Shown here in pieces: positions 61,111 to 64,000 of a stretch of DNA of 64,000 bases (position 1 is its first letter; every line of letters begins with the position of its first letter). The notes under the pieces were generated by a model. That model was not told the origin of the DNA, made no database searches, and saw only the letters and a list, made by a program, of their open reading frames with translations. Source of the DNA: Aphis gossypii (taxonomy: Eukaryota; Arthropoda; Insecta; Hemiptera; Aphididae). The stretch is from the NCBI RefSeq assembly GCF_020184175.1, contig NC_065530.1:61481260-61545259 (forward strand). The letters run 5' to 3'. The translations under genes and the position numbers were made by a program.

Positions 61111-63695
61111 CGGACACGTATATAATATAGCCTTGGTAAAACTCGGTATAACCTTCGGGAGCTATAACCGATAATGCTTGTGCGATTTTGTTTCAGTTAT
61201 TTTTGTAACTCTAAAGTTCGAAGTAGGTCCTAATCTAAGGTAAAATCCTATCTAAACTAGAAAACCTCGACTGTGATTTGTGAACATCATAACTTACACA
61301 GAAGTTTAAATATCATATTATTTTGGTTAAAACCCAAAGAAATTAACATATATTAATATATTGAAATTATATTATATTAATATGTATGTTTTGTTATTTT
61401 TACTATTTATTTAATCATTATGTATTAAACAATCACGAACTTTTAAAAAATCTGAATTACAAAAATTAGTTAATTAATTTTTTGATTAAAATTATTTTAA
61501 ACTGAATATAATTATTTTAGTATAAATTGTAATATTATTATTTATTATAATTTATAGTATTATCGTATTCAAAGTATCTATTTTTATTCTAAAAATGTTT
61601 TGAAATATATATTGAGACATAGCTATTAACTATTTTTTTTTTTTTTGTATATTTTTATTTGTTTATATTATTAATAAGATTCTATATTTAATATAGAACA
61701 CATTTACTACTTCAGTAACAAATGTTGAGAATAGCAATTGAATATTTAAAAAAAAGTTGAAAATACTTAAGTTGCGAGGACAAAATTATCAAGTACTATT
61801 GTATATACCTTTTTTTGATGTGAAACTCAATATAGTCGAGGTACACAAAATTATTATACAATAATATTAATATAAAAACATTAAAAACTATATAACTATT
61901 TGTTTTAACATTTCCAAGTATATCAATATTTCATAAATAAAGAATTTATAATGGCAATCGGGTACTTTTAACGTCTGCTAACCGTTCCATGTCTCAATGT
62001 TAAGTGCTCCTATTCAACGGGTTTATCACTTCTTGTTTTTGTTCACTATCGACAGACACCCCTTTTAATGCAATAAATAAAAAAGTTGAATATTAAAGTT
62101 TTACGCTGCAACACGCGATATTATTAATGACATTAAATATGCTTCTCTGAAAAAATATATGTCATAAATATTCATAATACTTTGGAAAGTATACTGCAAC
62201 GACGTAGAAAATGTACACAGCACTCGTGTTCATGACATTTTACGATATTCCAAAGTCGTGCTTTTTGAACAAATGTCTCGACGGTAAGCTTGGATTTCGA
62301 CCAAAATTTATGAGAGTTAACTTTGCTTTGTAGTGAAGTTGCTGTCGTATAATATAATATGCATATGCACGACACACACCCACACACACACAAATATATA
62401 TATATTATTTAATAAACTGCCACACATCACATATAGTATGGTACAATAAATTGCACTTAGGCACTAGAGAATAACAAATTTTTACAGATATATGTTTTGA
62501 CGAGAAAAATGGATCATAATTTTATTTGAATCTTCTTTACTAACAAAATATAAATAGACGTGTGATTTCGTCACGAAATAGCTGGAGTAGATTAGAGATA
62601 ACTAACGAATGTGGTAAATGGTAATTAAAATGACAAACCAAATAATGCGATTTTCAAAAATATATTTAGGTTAGTATTGCGCAGTTAAATTTAAAAAGTA
62701 ATTAACCAACCGTTAAGGTTTTCTCGAACATTGTGTACCTATTTTGTGTGTATACTTGTTTTGATCATAATATCTACAGTTTTAAATATAAATCATAACT
62801 CACTAATCATATCCATTTTTATTTTTATTAAGAAAAATAAGAAACCGAAATCGATAGTTTTTTATTTCATACAATTTTTTATAAAATTATGAATTTGTCA
62901 TACAATTCGCTCTGCTGATTTTTAGTCTTATAACTTACAAGTTTATTGGAAAATGGAAATTGAAATTTTCATTATATAACATGGTTTTTTCTTCCTAAGA
63001 AGAATTCGTATTTGTCTTAAAGCTTTATTTGTTTTATACGTAATACGTTGTATCTAGTTGTTATATATTATATTATTATTGTTATGTTTTTACACTTATC
63101 AAAAATATTTTAAAATATCAACACATTCTAAATATTACATAAGAAACTCGAATTTAGCAGTTATAAGTCATACAAGTATACATTAATATTAAAAAAAAAG
63201 AATATTTGTCTAATACACACTGTTTCTATTCTCTAATTTTGGTTGACACACTTTTAACTAACAAATATTATTACCTCATAACGATTGGCCTTAAACAAGT
63301 TATTATACGACATGGTATCCTAGATGGAATGAGTTCGCTTTGAGATTTCTTCTTTTTTTTTTTTTTTGGTAAGTTAATTAAAATAATCTGTTTCTGTCGT
63401 CCATACGGGTGTGAAGTCATAAAATATAATACAGCATTAAACCAACAACGTTTAGTATAACAATATAATGTAGGTATATAGTGATTCACCATGCATGCTG
63501 ACCCCTATTTGTTCCTGTAGTATTGAATTAAATCGCTATAACTTTTTGGTATAATTTGCTTAAAAATACTCGTTAAAATTTTAATTTTAAATCTTTAACT
63601 GCAAGGATTTTAAAACTAACCTCTTTATTAAAAAAAAATAGATCTTTATTGCTATAAGATATATTCTTTTGGGTGTGAAATAAAGTGTCTAAAAT
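61111..63695. other. AT-rich noncoding
   Basis: An (AC)n/(AT)n compound microsatellite at about 62373-62405. Minus-strand frames at 62172-62393 and 63271-63492 are unconvincing. No gene recognised. Confidence 0.5.
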
Positions 63696-63700
63696 CTAAA

Positions 63701-63988
63701 TTATATGGTAATATACTTGAAAACACCAAAAATCAGAATATACAGAATAAATGGACAAAAAGGAGATTGAATCACTCTGTGAACCCCACCAAAGTCCAAT
63801 GTGATATCACCAACCACAGGGAGCCAAGGGTGTATTATAATCTTTCGACGGCGTAACATGTTTGTTAATGACACCCCAAGTGCGTTTATATTATTCTCTG
63901 TACTACGCACACACAAGACCTGTGGGAACACTATATAACTGTAGCTAATTTTAGGGTGTTTTTTGTGCTCGTTAAACGAGTAGATCAT
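63701..63988 (-). other. 95-codon minus-strand frame at the window edge
   Basis: An ATG frame starting 12 bases from the right edge, so it may be cut or continue through splicing. The middle contains a GC-richer segment reading PWLPVVGDITLDFGGVHRV and the end is strongly hydrophobic. It may be repeat-derived or a genuine exon; I recognise no family. Confidence 0.2.
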
Positions 63989-64000
63989 AATATTATAATA

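Noticed and set aside
1..64000. Prokaryotic features, CRISPR array, viral genome or conserved microRNA
   Set aside because: No regularly spaced repeats, no operon-like ORF packing and no recognisable viral proteins. No familiar insect microRNA seed or arm was noticed by eye; a computed search was not possible.

Overview
This looks like a gene-poor stretch of an insect nuclear genome, most likely an aphid or close hemipteran. The DNA is strongly AT-rich, with many A/T homopolymers, (AT)n, (AC)n and (AAT)n microsatellites, palindromic aatattataatatt-type words and a recurrent TAGGTAC/GTACCTA word that I associate with aphid DNA. It carries eukaryotic transposon remnants and spliceosomal-type GT...AG signals. 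There are no operons, no dense reading frames, no ribosome-binding-site spacing and no CRISPR. The aphid assignment is recognition of style and is not proven.

No full-length conserved gene is recognisable. The best supported features are mobile DNA. Three short non-autonomous hAT-type elements have terminal inverted repeats and perfect 8-bp target-site duplications (8276-8484, 53081-53270, 58253-58381). There is a 66-bp foldback (12979-13044), a frameshifted 3' end of a non-LTR retrotransposon reverse-transcriptase ORF (15361-15608), and a repeat family ending in a TATACA-GGGTGATYCATTTAACG-type terminus present twice (25832-26304 and 33601-33681). Older decayed candidates lie at 16021-16396, 33041-33095 and 50188-50823. 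A perfect 64-bp tandem duplication lies at 18112-18239.

Over the AT-rich background sit CpG-containing, GC-richer islands at about 420-730, 1090-1460, 4560-5330, 7680-9250, 11090-11690, 16400-17380, 20220-20700, 22740-23770, 26330-27260, 30200-30620, 33840-34020, 39690-41700, 44220-44780, 48370-48650, 49440-50130, 53600-54600, 55950-56270, 56890-57850 and 60360-61110. They hold short ATG-started frames, some next to good splice signals or TATA/initiator-like pairs. The most gene-like are a possible two-exon small gene (23673-24150 +), single candidate exons at 16422-16544 and 17268-17375 (+), a myristoylation-type first exon (50094-50124 +), a minus-strand cluster (40883-39672), and a decayed or spliced coding remnant (11672-11090 -). 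All are low-confidence because none shows a recognisable domain.

The picture fits an intergenic region or a very long intron with scattered promoters, small exons or conserved noncoding DNA. I see no evidence of a novel multi-gene system, and nothing shows the candidates working together.
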